Shown here in pieces: positions 1 through 7,495 of a stretch of 50,113 bases of DNA. The position numbers and the translations under genes are program-made. The stretch is from NCBI GenBank assembly GCA_031422335.1, contig JANOQW010000002.1, positions 1-50,113 of the forward strand, read 5' to 3'. Each line of letters starts with the position of its first letter. Position 1 is the first letter of the stretch. The notes below the pieces were generated by a model. It was not told the DNA's origin. It did not search any database and saw only the letters and a list, made by a program, of their open reading frames with translations. The stretch is from Methylotenera_A sp031422335. Lineage in GTDB: Bacteria; Pseudomonadota; Gammaproteobacteria; Burkholderiales; Methylophilaceae.

Positions 1-50
1 ATAAATTTCCTTTTAAGTTTGGCGTCTCACAATGATTCGCTTCATGTATT

Positions 51-128
51 GCATTATGCGCCCCAACCAAAAACTTACCCTATGCGCTTAGCGTAATAAT
101 GCCTAGTGATTTTACTTAAAAAGTTAGG
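51..128 (-). repeat. First copy of a duplicated pqqA-type promoter region
   Basis: About 78 bp that recur at 673-750 with roughly 80 percent identity by eye. Both copies contain GCATTATGCGC at one end and CTAGTGATTTT followed by CTTAAAA at the other. On the minus strand both carry two close GCGCATA words, the second forming a CATAAT -10-like box. The second copy lies directly upstream of pqqA, so this one probably drives another minus-strand gene to the left of the window. The stretch 1-50 also resembles the pqqA leader. Function is inferred from position. Confidence 0.6.
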
Positions 129-145
129 TATTTGGCTATCACTGG

Positions 146-186
146 AATGCTCTGTAACCCTTATGAATACTGGTCTGCAGGGCAGT
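146..186 (-). repeat. 41-bp palindromic repeat, intergenic copy
   Basis: On the minus strand this reads CTGCAGACC, then a loop related to AATATCCATGC, then a complementary right arm ending in CAGAGCATT. About 29 of 41 positions match the family consensus by manual count. It lies downstream of the tRNA-Gly terminator. Confidence 0.6.
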
Positions 187-221
187 TATTTTTAAATAAT
201 TATATCAATATAATTAGCAAC

Positions 222-254
222 AAAAAAGCCCAGCTATTTTCACTGGGCTTTTTT
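222..254 (-). terminator. Rho-independent terminator after tRNA-Gly
   Basis: AAAAAAGCCCAG (222-233) and CTGGGCTTTTTT (243-254) form a perfect 12-bp stem around a 9-nt loop. Read on the minus strand it ends transcription from the tRNA gene, and its T and A runs would let it work in both directions. A near-identical terminator sits at 493-524. Confidence 0.85.
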
Positions 255-261
255 AAAAACT

Positions 262-335
262 TGGAGCGGGAAATAAGTTTCGACCTTACACATCAACCTT
301 GGAAAGGTTGCGCTCTGCCTTTGAGCTATTCCCGC
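262..335 (-). tRNA. tRNA-Gly (anticodon TCC), atypical T loop
   Basis: The minus strand folds into a full cloverleaf. The acceptor stem is GCGGGAA with TTCCCGC, followed by T73 and an encoded CCA at 264-262. The D stem is GCTC/GAGC with loop AAAGGCA. The anticodon stem is CAACC/GGTTG with loop TTTCCAA, giving anticodon TCC. The variable region is ATGT and the T stem is GTAAG/CTTAT. The T loop reads GTCGAAA where TTCGAAT-like is usual, so T54 is replaced by G. A good terminator follows. It could be a functional variant or a duplicated gene starting to decay; the intact stems favour function. Confidence 0.85.
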
Positions 336-492
336 GTAGTATAGATTTAACAACTTTATGATGGAGTAAGTCGATTGATTAAACAATAGCCTGTTTGGAC
401 TAACACCAAGGGTGAAATGCTTTATCTAACATTTGTTTGATTACTCAATGTTAAAGGTGAAATTAGTTGTTGTGTATAGCCATAGCTATAAC

Positions 493-524
493 AAAAAAGC
501 CCAGCGATCTCTCACTGGGCTTTT
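493..524 (-). terminator. Rho-independent terminator after pqqA
   Basis: AAAAAAGCCCAG (493-504) pairs with CTGGGCTTTT (515-524) around a 10-nt loop. On the minus strand the stem is followed by a T run. It lies about 20 bp beyond the pqqA stop codon and is nearly the same sequence as the terminator at 222-254. Confidence 0.8.
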
Positions 525-544
525 AAACTAGTTAAAAAAACTAA

Positions 545-616
545 TTATTTGTTCATTACGTACATTGTTACTTCAAAGCCAAAACGCATTTCTGTAGCTG
601 CTGGTGTGGTCCACAT
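545..616 (-). CDS. pqqA: PqqA, pyrroloquinoline quinone precursor peptide
   Basis: A 23-residue peptide starting with ATG at 616, preceded by a GGAG ribosome-binding site in TTGGAGACTATT. It begins MWTTPAATEM and contains RFGFEVTMY. Known PqqA peptides share this pattern: the Glu and Tyr three residues apart in E-V-T-M-Y (here E15 and Y19) are cross-linked by the radical-SAM enzyme PqqE to make PQQ, the cofactor of periplasmic methanol dehydrogenase. No pqqB-E genes are visible here, so this is a stand-alone copy with its own promoter region (673-750) and terminator (493-524). The left edge hints at a second copy outside the window. The short length hides it from usual gene callers; the motif and the well-placed signals make the call firm. 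Confidence 0.9.
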   Translation of the reverse strand: MWTTPAATEMRFGFEVTMYVMNK

Positions 617-672
617 AATAGTCTCCAATTTTATTTAGGTTCGAACCGACAACATGTCTTGTTCGTGTAAAT

Positions 673-750
673 GCATTATGCGCTGCAACTAAAAACCAAC
701 CCTATGCGCTTGGCGTAAAATGCGCTAGTGATTTTGCTTAAAAGTTGGCT
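673..750 (-). promoter_or_regulatory. pqqA promoter region, second copy of direct repeat
   Basis: Direct repeat of 51-128. On the minus strand the conserved part contains GCGCATAGGGTTGG and, about 20 bases later, GCGCATAATGCA, whose CATAAT can serve as -10 about 60 bases before the pqqA start. Conservation between copies marks the control region. The exact transcription start is not known. Confidence 0.55.
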
Positions 751-785
751 GTATTTTAACCGCTTCATTTTAAACTTCTTATTTG

Positions 786-826
786 CATGCTCTACAGGCC
801 AATACCCATGCGGCTTACAGGGCATG
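786..826 (+). repeat. 41-bp palindromic repeat, intergenic copy
   Basis: Arms CATGCTCTACAGGCC and GGCTTACAGGGCATG flank the loop AATACCCATGC. About 34 of 41 positions match the family consensus. The arms extend one further base pair on each side (785-827). It lies between the pqqA promoter and lysS. Confidence 0.85.
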
Positions 827-965
827 CAGATAATCATGCAAGTAAGATAATGCTAATCTACTGCAGCACTAATCTATTACTAAATACTTATATTTAGCGC
901 TTGTCGTTCCCGTTGCCGGCATAATCCAGTAAAATTGTGTTTTAGATAAAAACGCTACACATCAT

Positions 966-2507
966 ATGACAGACGCCAACACACAAAATCAAATGCCAGA
1001 AATCCCACAAGATGAAAACCATGTGATTGCTGAGCGTCGCGAGAAGCTGGCCGCTTTGCGTGTAGCAACCAAAGGTGTGGCTTTTCCCAATGATTTTAAG
1101 CCGCAACATAAAGCTGCAGCGTTGCAAGCGCAATATGCTGAGTTCGACAAAGAAACCCTAGACCCGCAAGCCATACCCGCCACGGTGGCGGGCCGCATGA
1201 TGTTAAAGCGTGTGATGGGCAAGGCCAGTTTTGCTACCATTCAAGATGGCAGCGGCGAAAACGCAGGTGCCCGCATTCAACTATATGTAGCGCGCGATGA
1301 AGTGGGCGAAGCCGTTTACGAGGCTTTTAAACATTGGGATATGGGTGATTTTTTAGGTGCCACTGGCAGGCTGTTTAAAACGCGCACAGGTGAATTATCG
1401 ATTCATGTGACTGAGCTACGTTTGCTGGCAAAATCGCTGCGCCCGTTGCCAGAAAAATTCCACGGCCTGCAAGATCAAGAGGTGAAATACAGGCAAAGAT
1501 ACGTTGATTTAATTACATCGGAAGAAACCCGCGCCACCTTTATTGCCCGCAGCAAAGTGGTTTCTGCTATTCGCAACTTTATGATTCAACATGAATTTTT
1601 AGAAGTTGAAACACCCATGCTGCACCCAATCCCAGGCGGCGCATCGGCCAAGCCATTTATCACGCATCATAATGCTTTGGACATGCAAATGTTTATGCGC
1701 ATTGCGCCTGAGTTGTACCTAAAAAGATTAGTGGTAGGTGGTTTTGAGCGCGTGTTTGAGATTAATCGCAACTTTAGAAACGAAGGCTTAAGTGTTCGGC
1801 ATAACCCAGAATTTACCATGATGGAATTTTATGCGGCCTATACCGATTATCATTGGTTGATGACGTTTACCGAGGATTGCATACGCGCTGCCGCCATTGC
1901 TGCGCGTGGTACTGCGGTGATTTCGTATGATGGCAAAGAGGTTGATTTAAGCAAACCGTTTGAGCGATTGACTATTGTGGGCGCGATTCAAAAATATGCG
2001 CCGCAATATACGCTTCAACAATTGAACGATGCTAAATTTCTACGTGCAGAAATTTTAAAACACGGCAACAAACCGTTTGACCACGCGGGGCTAGGTGCAT
2101 TGCAATTAGCGCTGTTTGAAGAAACGGCCGAGGCGCAATTATGGCAACCGACTTACATTATTGATTACCCCGTTGAGGTTTCGCCATTGGCACGCGCCAG
2201 TGATAAAAACCCAGAAATTACCGAGCGTTTTGAGTTGTTTATTACAGGCCGCGAATTTGCCAATGGCTTTAGCGAGCTAAACGATGCCGAAGACCAAGCG
2301 GCAAGATTTGCCGCACAAATGAAAGCCAAAGAAGCGGGCGATGCCGAGGCGATGTACTATGATGCCGATTTTATTCGTGCGCTAGAATATGGCATGCCGC
2401 CCGCAGGCGGCTGTGGTATTGGCATTGATCGATTAGTCATGTTGATTACCGATTCGCCTAGCATTCGTGATGTGATTTTGTTTCCACATATGCGCGCTGA
2501 AAGTTAA
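966..2507 (+). CDS. lysS: Lysyl-tRNA synthetase, class II
   Basis: 513 residues, the normal size for bacterial LysS. It charges tRNA-Lys with lysine in the cytoplasm. An N-terminal OB-fold anticodon-binding domain covers about residues 60-180. The class II catalytic core follows, with GGASAKPFITHHN, the motif 2 segment FERVFEINRNFRNEG and the C-terminal motif 3 GCGIGIDRLVML. The ATG at 966 is the first start of the frame. The gene stands alone, with no prfB visible upstream within the window. A palindromic repeat copy precedes it and another follows it. Confidence 0.97.
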   Translation: MTDANTQNQMPEIPQDENHVIAERREKLAALRVATKGVAFPNDFKPQHKAAALQAQYAEFDKETLDPQAIPATVAGRMMLKRVMGKASFATIQDGSGENAGARIQLYVARDEVGEAVYEAFKHWDMGDFLGATGRLFKTRTGELSIHVTELRLLAKSLRPLPEKFHGLQDQEVKYRQRYVDLITSEETRATFIARSKVVSAIRNFMIQHEFLEVETPMLHPIPGGASAKPFITHHNALDMQMFMRIAPELYLKRLVVGGFERVFEINRNFRNEGLSVRHNPEFTMMEFYAAYTDYHWLMTFTEDCIRAAAIAARGTAVISYDGKEVDLSKPFERLTIVGAIQKYAPQYTLQQLNDAKFLRAEILKHGNKPFDHAGLGALQLALFEETAEAQLWQPTYIIDYPVEVSPLARASDKNPEITERFELFITGREFANGFSELNDAEDQAARFAAQMKAKEAGDAEAMYYDADFIRALEYGMPPAGGCGIGIDRLVMLITDSPSIRDVILFPHMRAES

Positions 2508-2540
2508 TTAAAACATACAGAGTAAACTATCGAGAAAAAC

Positions 2541-2580
2541 ATGCTCTGTGAGCCAATATCCATGCGGCTTGCAGAGTATT
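2541..2580 (+). repeat. 41-bp palindromic repeat, intergenic copy
   Basis: Reads ATGCTCTGTGAGCC, loop AATATCCATGC, then GGCTTGCAGAGTATT, giving the family palindrome just after lysS. Its right end is part of a perfect 15-bp tandem duplication (2571-2600). Confidence 0.85.
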
Positions 2581-2600
2581 GAAACGCAGAGTATTGAAAC
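2571..2600 (+). repeat. 15-bp perfect tandem duplication
   Basis: GCAGAGTATTGAAAC occurs twice in direct succession (2571-2585 and 2586-2600). The first unit starts inside the right arm of the palindromic repeat, so the duplication arose after the repeat was in place. Confidence 0.9.
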
Positions 2601-2658
2601 TAAGATAAGTTAAATTTAACTGGTTTTAAACAGCTTATACATACAAAAAGTAGCTAGT

Positions 2659-2705
2659 AAAAAGCCACCTAATAAAAAAGCGACCTAACAAAAGGTGGCT
2701 TTTTT
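2659..2705 (+). terminator. Probable terminator between lysS and pstS
   Basis: AAAAAGCCACCT (2659-2670) can pair with AGGTGGCTTTTT (2693-2704), followed by a T run. The 22-nt loop is longer than usual. Confidence 0.6.
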
Positions 2706-2710
2706 ATTAT

Positions 2711-2728
2711 TTGTCACAATACTGTCAT
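2711..2728 (+). promoter_or_regulatory. Pho box upstream of pstS
   Basis: TTGTCAC (2711-2717) and CTGTCAT (2722-2728) are direct repeats with 11-bp periodicity and a 4-bp AT-rich spacer. This is the layout of PhoB sites (CTGTCAT repeats). It lies about 50 bp before the pstS start, as expected for phosphate-starvation control of the pst operon. PhoB control is inferred. Confidence 0.75.
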
Positions 2729-2776
2729 ATTTTCTTTCTATTATTTACACAAGTTAATTAAGTAAATAAGGAAAAA

Positions 2777-3763
2777 ATGATGATGTTAAAAAGTTTAGGG
2801 TTTGCGGCATTAGTGGCAACTGCATTTGCCAGTGGTTATGTGCAGGCTGCAGATAAAATTATTAAAATTGATGGTTCTAGTACGGTGTATCCGATTACTG
2901 AAGCGGTAGCAGAAGAATTTCAAAAATCAACAAAAATTAAAGTAACTGTGGGTGAATCTGGTACGGGCGGCGGCTTTAAAAAATTCTGCCGCGGCGAAAC
3001 TGATATCTCTAACGCTTCGCGCCCTATTCAGCAAAAAGAAATTGATGCGTGTAAAGAAGCGGGCATCCAATTTATTGAGTTACCAATTGCTTTTGATGCG
3101 CTAACAGTGGTTGTAAACGATAAAAACGATTGGGTAAAAAGCATTACGGTTGAAGAGTTGAAAAAAATCTGGGGCCCAGGTTCTAGCGTTAAAACATGGA
3201 AACAAGTCAACCCAGCTTACCCAGACAAAAAATTAGGTTTATATGGCCCAGGCACAGCATCAGGTACGTTTGATTATTTTAGTGAAGCGATTAACGGCAA
3301 AGCTAAAGCGCACCGTACAGACTACACGCCATCAGAAGATGACAACGTGTTAGTAAAAGGTGTAACAGGCGACACGGGCGGCATGGCTTATTTTGGCATG
3401 GTGTATTACGAAGAAAATAAAGACAAGTTGCGCGCAATTCCTGTGGCAGTTAAAGCAGGCTCACCTGGTGTGTTACCTTCCGTTAAAACGGTTGAAGATG
3501 GTACCTACCAGCCACTTGCTCGTCCTATCTTTATCTATGTGAATGCCACTGCAGCAGCATTTAAACCAGAAGTGAAAGCTTTCGTAAACTTCTATTTAGA
3601 TAATGCGCCAGAGCTAGTGAAAGAAGTCAAATACGTACCACTACCAGCAGAAGATTACGCTGCAGTGAAGGCACATTTTAAATCAAATAAACCAGGCACA
3701 GGCTTTGGTGGTAAAAACGAAGTGGGCATTAAAGTGGGTGATTTGTTGAGCAGAATTAAATAG
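2777..3763 (+). CDS. pstS: Phosphate ABC transporter, periplasmic phosphate-binding protein
   Basis: 328 residues. It binds inorganic phosphate in the periplasm and delivers it to PstCAB. A Sec signal peptide covers about residues 1-24 (hydrophobic LGFAALVATAFASG, likely cut after VQA). The mature protein has the phosphate-binding loops DGSSTVYPI, GESGTGGGFKKFCRG and GTASGTFDYF. There is no lipobox, so it should be soluble. An AAGGAAAAA stretch precedes the start; ATG codons at 2777 and 2780 are both possible. First gene of the pst cluster, with a Pho box upstream and a terminator-like hairpin downstream. Confidence 0.96.
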   Translation: MMMLKSLGFAALVATAFASGYVQAADKIIKIDGSSTVYPITEAVAEEFQKSTKIKVTVGESGTGGGFKKFCRGETDISNASRPIQQKEIDACKEAGIQFIELPIAFDALTVVVNDKNDWVKSITVEELKKIWGPGSSVKTWKQVNPAYPDKKLGLYGPGTASGTFDYFSEAINGKAKAHRTDYTPSEDDNVLVKGVTGDTGGMAYFGMVYYEENKDKLRAIPVAVKAGSPGVLPSVKTVEDGTYQPLARPIFIYVNATAAAFKPEVKAFVNFYLDNAPELVKEVKYVPLPAEDYAAVKAHFKSNKPGTGFGGKNEVGIKVGDLLSRIK

Positions 3764-3784
3764 TTGTAAAAATAATGATTTAAG

Positions 3785-3814
3785 AAAAAGGAGTGGTAAA
3801 GTCTGCTCCTTTTT
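3785..3814 (+). terminator. Hairpin between pstS and pstC (partial terminator)
   Basis: AAAAAGGAG (3785-3793) pairs with CTCCTTTTT (3806-3814), followed by more T. In pst operons such a hairpin limits read-through, so that the binding protein is made in excess over the membrane subunits. That role is inferred. Confidence 0.75.
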
Positions 3815-3898
3815 TTTGTATCAAATAGTCAGTCAAGTTGCCAATATAAATATACCAATATAAACATAATTGTCGGCTACAATGAAAGTATCTTTTTT

Positions 3899-4846
3899 AT
3901 GAATACAGCTACTCAAATGCTTAATCCATCAGTAGATTTAACCATCAGTCCGCGCCTAGCTAAAAATGTGCGCCGCAATATCAAAGAGCGCATCATTGAG
4001 TTTATTTTAATGCTGGCTGCGTTATCTGCGGTGGCCACTACGCTTTCAATTGTGGCGATATTGTTGTATGAGTCTTTAAGTTTTTTTAAAACGGTTTCAT
4101 TAGTCGATTTTTTTACCGATACGCAGTGGACACCATTATTTGAAGATGCGCACTATGGCATTTTGCCTTTAGTTTCTGGTACGCTCACCACCTCTGCTGT
4201 TGCGCTTGCAGTGGCTATTCCAGTTGGTACCATTTGTGCGATTTATCTGTCTGAATTCGCCTCGCACAAAACGCGTGAGATTGTTAAACCGCTTTTAGAA
4301 TTGTTGGTAGGCGTGCCGACCATTGTATTTGGCTATTTTGCGCTACTATTTTTAACGCCTATTTTGCAAAAATTTTTCCCAGATTTACCAGGTTTTAACA
4401 TGCTTAGCGCGGGTATTGTGATGGGTATTATGATTGTGCCCTATATTGCATCGCTGGCAGAAGACGCCATGCGCGCTGTGCCGATGGCGATGCGTGAAGG
4501 TAGTTATGCCATGGGGGCAACACGTTTTCAAACTGCTATTCGAGTCGTCACGCCAGCTGCTATTTCGGGCATTGTGGCAGCGTATATTTTGGGCATCTCA
4601 CGCGCAGTGGGCGAGACCATGGTAGTGGCAGTGGCCGCAGGCCAACAGCCCATTGTCAGCTTCAACCCGATGGAAAGCGCAGCTACTATTACTGCTTATA
4701 TTGTGCAAGTTGCGTTGGGCGATTTACCGCACGGCAGTATTGGCTACCAAAGTATTTTCGCGGCTGGTTTGGTGCTATTAATGATGACCTTATGCTTTAA
4801 TATTTTAGGCCACATTATTCGCAAAAAATATCGTGAGCATTATTAA
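3899..4846 (+). CDS. pstC: Phosphate ABC transporter permease PstC
   Basis: 315 residues, inner-membrane permease with about six hydrophobic segments. After an N-terminal cytoplasmic tail of about 35 residues comes the first membrane helix. The cytoplasmic EAA-type loop that contacts PstB is seen in REGSYAMGATRFQTAI, followed by GISRAVGETMVVAVAAG, typical of PstC. It forms the phosphate channel with PstA. ATG at 3899; the ribosome-binding site is weak, so read-through translation or a separate promoter in 3815-3898 is possible. Confidence 0.95.
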   Translation: MNTATQMLNPSVDLTISPRLAKNVRRNIKERIIEFILMLAALSAVATTLSIVAILLYESLSFFKTVSLVDFFTDTQWTPLFEDAHYGILPLVSGTLTTSAVALAVAIPVGTICAIYLSEFASHKTREIVKPLLELLVGVPTIVFGYFALLFLTPILQKFFPDLPGFNMLSAGIVMGIMIVPYIASLAEDAMRAVPMAMREGSYAMGATRFQTAIRVVTPAAISGIVAAYILGISRAVGETMVVAVAAGQQPIVSFNPMESAATITAYIVQVALGDLPHGSIGYQSIFAAGLVLLMMTLCFNILGHIIRKKYREHY

Positions 4847-4870
4847 TTATTCTATCTAAACTTAAATTTA

Positions 4871-5848
4871 ATGAAGCCCAATATGACAACCGAAACACCC
4901 GTATTACAAGCACCAGCAACAGCCTCCGTGCTTAAAAACCTAGATGCCGTGCGCGCCATGATTAAGCGCCACAAGCTCAATGATTATATTTTTTCAGTCA
5001 TTGGTTTATTAGCACTTGTCATGGCATTGCTCACTTTGCTGGTGTTATTCAGCGATTTGGTCATGGATGGTTATGCGCGTTTTAACTTAGAATTTTTAAG
5101 TGAGTTCCCCTCACGGCGTGCCGCCAAAGCAGGCTTGTTATCTGCTTGGGTGGGCTCTGCGCTAGTGATGCTGGTGACTTTTTTAACGGCAGTGCCAATG
5201 GGCGTAGCGGCTGGTTTATATTTAGAGGAATATGCCCCTAAAAATTGGTTTTCAGATTTGATCGAAATTAATGTGACTAACCTTGCTGGCGTACCATCCA
5301 TTGTCTATGGCCTGCTGGCACTCGGTTTGTTTGTGTATATCTTAGGGCTAGGTCAAAGCATACTCACTGCGGGTTTAACGCTTGGTTTGCTCATTTTACC
5401 CATTGTTATTGTATCCACACGTGAGTCTATCCGAGCGATTCCAGTAGCTATTCGTGAAGCAGCTTATGCAGTGGGTGCCACCAAATGGCAAGTGGTGTAC
5501 GACCACGTTTTAAAATATTCACAAGGCGGCATTCTAACTGGTGTGATTATTGGTATGGCGCGCGCGCTGGGCGAAACCGCCCCTATCATTACCATTGGCG
5601 CGCTCACATTTATTGCATTTTTACCACCGTCACCAGTGACAGACGTTGCGCCATTTATTAATTTTGAATGGTTAAGCTCAGGCTTTACTGTGCTACCAAT
5701 TCAAATGTTCAATTGGCTATCTCGCCCAGATCATGCTTTCCACATAAACGCTGCCGCCACGGGTGCGCTTATTATCATTGTCACGCTGTTGATGAACGGT
5801 ACGGCAATTTATCTACGTTATAAAATTCGCAAAAATATTAAATGGTAA
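4871..5848 (+). CDS. pstA: Phosphate ABC transporter permease PstA
   Basis: 325 residues, partner permease of PstC, with about six membrane helices. The loop REAAYAVGATKWQVVYDHV followed by GMARALGETAPIITIGA marks the PstA family. A second ATG at 4883 could be the real start. It begins 24 bp after pstC and ends 4 bp before pstB, so the three genes are translated from one message. Confidence 0.95.
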   Translation: MKPNMTTETPVLQAPATASVLKNLDAVRAMIKRHKLNDYIFSVIGLLALVMALLTLLVLFSDLVMDGYARFNLEFLSEFPSRRAAKAGLLSAWVGSALVMLVTFLTAVPMGVAAGLYLEEYAPKNWFSDLIEINVTNLAGVPSIVYGLLALGLFVYILGLGQSILTAGLTLGLLILPIVIVSTRESIRAIPVAIREAAYAVGATKWQVVYDHVLKYSQGGILTGVIIGMARALGETAPIITIGALTFIAFLPPSPVTDVAPFINFEWLSSGFTVLPIQMFNWLSRPDHAFHINAAATGALIIIVTLLMNGTAIYLRYKIRKNIKW

Positions 5849-5852
5849 AAAA

Positions 5853-6632
5853 ATGATTAATCCAACTACTCCGATTAAAGCTGAATCAAAAGATTTAAAC
5901 TTTTTTTATAGCAATGGTATGCAAGCGCTTAAAAGTGTGAGCATGCCCTTGTACGAAAATAAAATTACCGCACTGATTGGCCCATCTGGCTGCGGAAAAT
6001 CTACGTTTTTACGCTGCTTTAACCGCATGCATGATTTGTATCCTGGCAATAAATACCAAGGCCAAATTGTGATGCACCCCGATAACACCAATATTTTAGA
6101 AAACGGCGTTGACCCAATTGAAGTGCGCATGCGCATTAGCATGGTGTTTCAAAAACCCAACCCGTTTCCTAAAAGTATTTATGAAAACGTGGCATATGGC
6201 TTGCGTGTGCGCGGCGTTAGCAATAAGCGCATGCTAGATGACAAGGTGGAGGAAGCCTTAAAAGGTGCTGCGCTTTGGAACGAGGCAAAAGATCGCTTGC
6301 AAGATTTAGCCTTTAATTTATCTGGCGGACAGCAACAGCGCTTGTGCATTGCACGTGCCTTGGCGACAGACCCAGAAATCATGTTGTTTGACGAGCCAAC
6401 ATCGGCGTTAGACCCGATTGCAACAGCCAATATTGAAGAATTAATGAGTGAGCTGAAGCAAAAATTGACCATATTGGTGGTAACACATAATATGCAACAA
6501 GCAGCGCGGGTATCTGATTACACGGCGTATATGTACCTAGGCGAGCTAATGGAATACGACGAAACCACCACCATTTTTACCCGCCCAAGCAGAAAAGAAA
6601 CCGAAGACTACATCACTGGCAAGTTTGGTTAA
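5853..6632 (+). CDS. pstB: Phosphate ABC transporter ATPase PstB
   Basis: 259 residues, the cytoplasmic ATPase that powers PstCA. Walker A is GPSGCGKST (residues 43-51). The Q-loop lies in SMVFQKPNPFPKSIYENV, the signature is LSGGQQQRLCIARALA, Walker B is IMLFDEPTSALDP, and the H-loop is VTHNMQQAARVSD. Length and spacing are standard for PstB. It starts 4 bp after pstA and is followed 29 bp later by phoU. Confidence 0.97.
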   Translation: MINPTTPIKAESKDLNFFYSNGMQALKSVSMPLYENKITALIGPSGCGKSTFLRCFNRMHDLYPGNKYQGQIVMHPDNTNILENGVDPIEVRMRISMVFQKPNPFPKSIYENVAYGLRVRGVSNKRMLDDKVEEALKGAALWNEAKDRLQDLAFNLSGGQQQRLCIARALATDPEIMLFDEPTSALDPIATANIEELMSELKQKLTILVVTHNMQQAARVSDYTAYMYLGELMEYDETTTIFTRPSRKETEDYITGKFG

Positions 6633-6661
6633 GTGGTTGATAACTAACTAAGGATTTAACA

Positions 6662-7357
6662 ATGCAATCTGAACACATATTTAAACAATACGACGCTGAG
6701 CTAGAAGCGGTGCGCGCCAAGGTGCTAGAAATGGGTGCACTGGTGGAACTACAAATTGTAGATGCTTTAGAGTCGCTGGTAAGTGGCAACACTAAGCTGG
6801 CCAAAAAAGTGGTGAATAGAGACCACGAAGTGAATGCGCTAGAAGTGCAGATTGATGAAGACGCTAGTCATATTATTGCGCGCCGCCAGCCAACTGCGGG
6901 CGATTTGCGCATGGTATTGATGATGATTAAAACCATTACCGACTTAGAGCGCATTGGCGATGAAGCGGCTAAAGTAGCGCGCTTTGCGCTTAAAACCAGC
7001 GAGACCGATCGCTTACTTGCCCCAAGATTCGTAGAAATTAAAGCCATGGCAGCTACCGCGCGCGATATGCTACATAGAGCTTTAGATGCGTTTGCGCGAT
7101 CTGATGCTACTAAAGTCATCGAAATTGCCCACATGGATGAAGAAGTCGATGAGCAGTTTCAAGTGGCTATTCGGCAACTGATTACCTTTATGCTGGAAGA
7201 TCCACGTACCATCTCAATGTCGCTAGAAGTGCTGTTTGTGGCCAAAGCCATTGAGCGTATTGGTGATCATGCAAAAAACATTTCTGAATATGTGGTGTAT
7301 ATGGTCAAGGGCAAAGATGTGCGCCATATCAGCCTAGAAGATAATCTGCTCGAATAA
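6662..7357 (+). CDS. phoU: Phosphate signalling protein PhoU
   Basis: 231 residues, entirely helical, made of two repeated three-helix bundles. The metal-binding motifs appear as TDLERIGDEAAKVAR and IERIGDHAKNISEYVV. PhoU links the state of PstSCAB to the PhoR/PhoB two-component system and shuts off the regulon when phosphate is plentiful. The start ATG has AAGGATTTAACA in front. Last gene of the pst operon, followed by a strong terminator. No phoB or phoR is in the window. Confidence 0.96.
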   Translation: MQSEHIFKQYDAELEAVRAKVLEMGALVELQIVDALESLVSGNTKLAKKVVNRDHEVNALEVQIDEDASHIIARRQPTAGDLRMVLMMIKTITDLERIGDEAAKVARFALKTSETDRLLAPRFVEIKAMAATARDMLHRALDAFARSDATKVIEIAHMDEEVDEQFQVAIRQLITFMLEDPRTISMSLEVLFVAKAIERIGDHAKNISEYVVYMVKGKDVRHISLEDNLLE

Positions 7358-7379
7358 ATTTTTTTAGTGCTACCTTTAA

Positions 7380-7405
7380 GCCGCTTGCTGTTATCAGCAA
7401 GCGGC
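7380..7405 (+). terminator. Terminator of the pst-phoU operon
   Basis: GCCGCTTGCT (7380-7389) and AGCAAGCGGC (7396-7405) form a 10-bp GC-rich stem with a short loop, followed by TTTTAATTTT. Confidence 0.9.
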
Positions 7406-7415
7406 TTTTAATTTT

Positions 7416-7433
7416 ATGTCATATTTTTGACGC
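7416..7433 (+). promoter_or_regulatory. Possible degenerate Pho box
   Basis: ATGTCAT (7416-7422) is followed 11 bp on by TTGACGC, a weak second half. It lies 63-80 bp upstream of the phytase-like gene. Support is mainly the context between two Pho-type genes. Confidence 0.35.
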
Positions 7434-7495
7434 ATAAGATATTTAACATAGCAACTTCATGCGGCTTGTATAGATTCAATCACAGAGGAATTACG

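Larger units (their letters stand above)
617..965. other. Intergenic region between pqqA and lysS
   Basis: 349 bases without another gene. It holds the pqqA leader (617-672), the second copy of the duplicated promoter region (673-750) and a palindromic repeat copy (786-826). The rest (830-965) must contain the lysS promoter, but I see no convincing -35/-10 pair. Confidence 0.6.

Noticed and set aside
132..344. Open frame of 70 codons over the tRNA-Gly region
   Set aside because: It runs through a terminator, the antisense of a tRNA and a repeat copy; no coding evidence.
7455..7476. Half-element CATGCGGCTTGTATAG before the phytase-like gene
   Set aside because: Only the end of the loop and right arm are present; the left arm is absent, so it was not counted as a copy.
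7427..7495. Upstream start for the phytase-like protein
   Set aside because: No ribosome-binding site, and it would place about 23 residues before a normal signal peptide; the ATG at 7496 fits better.
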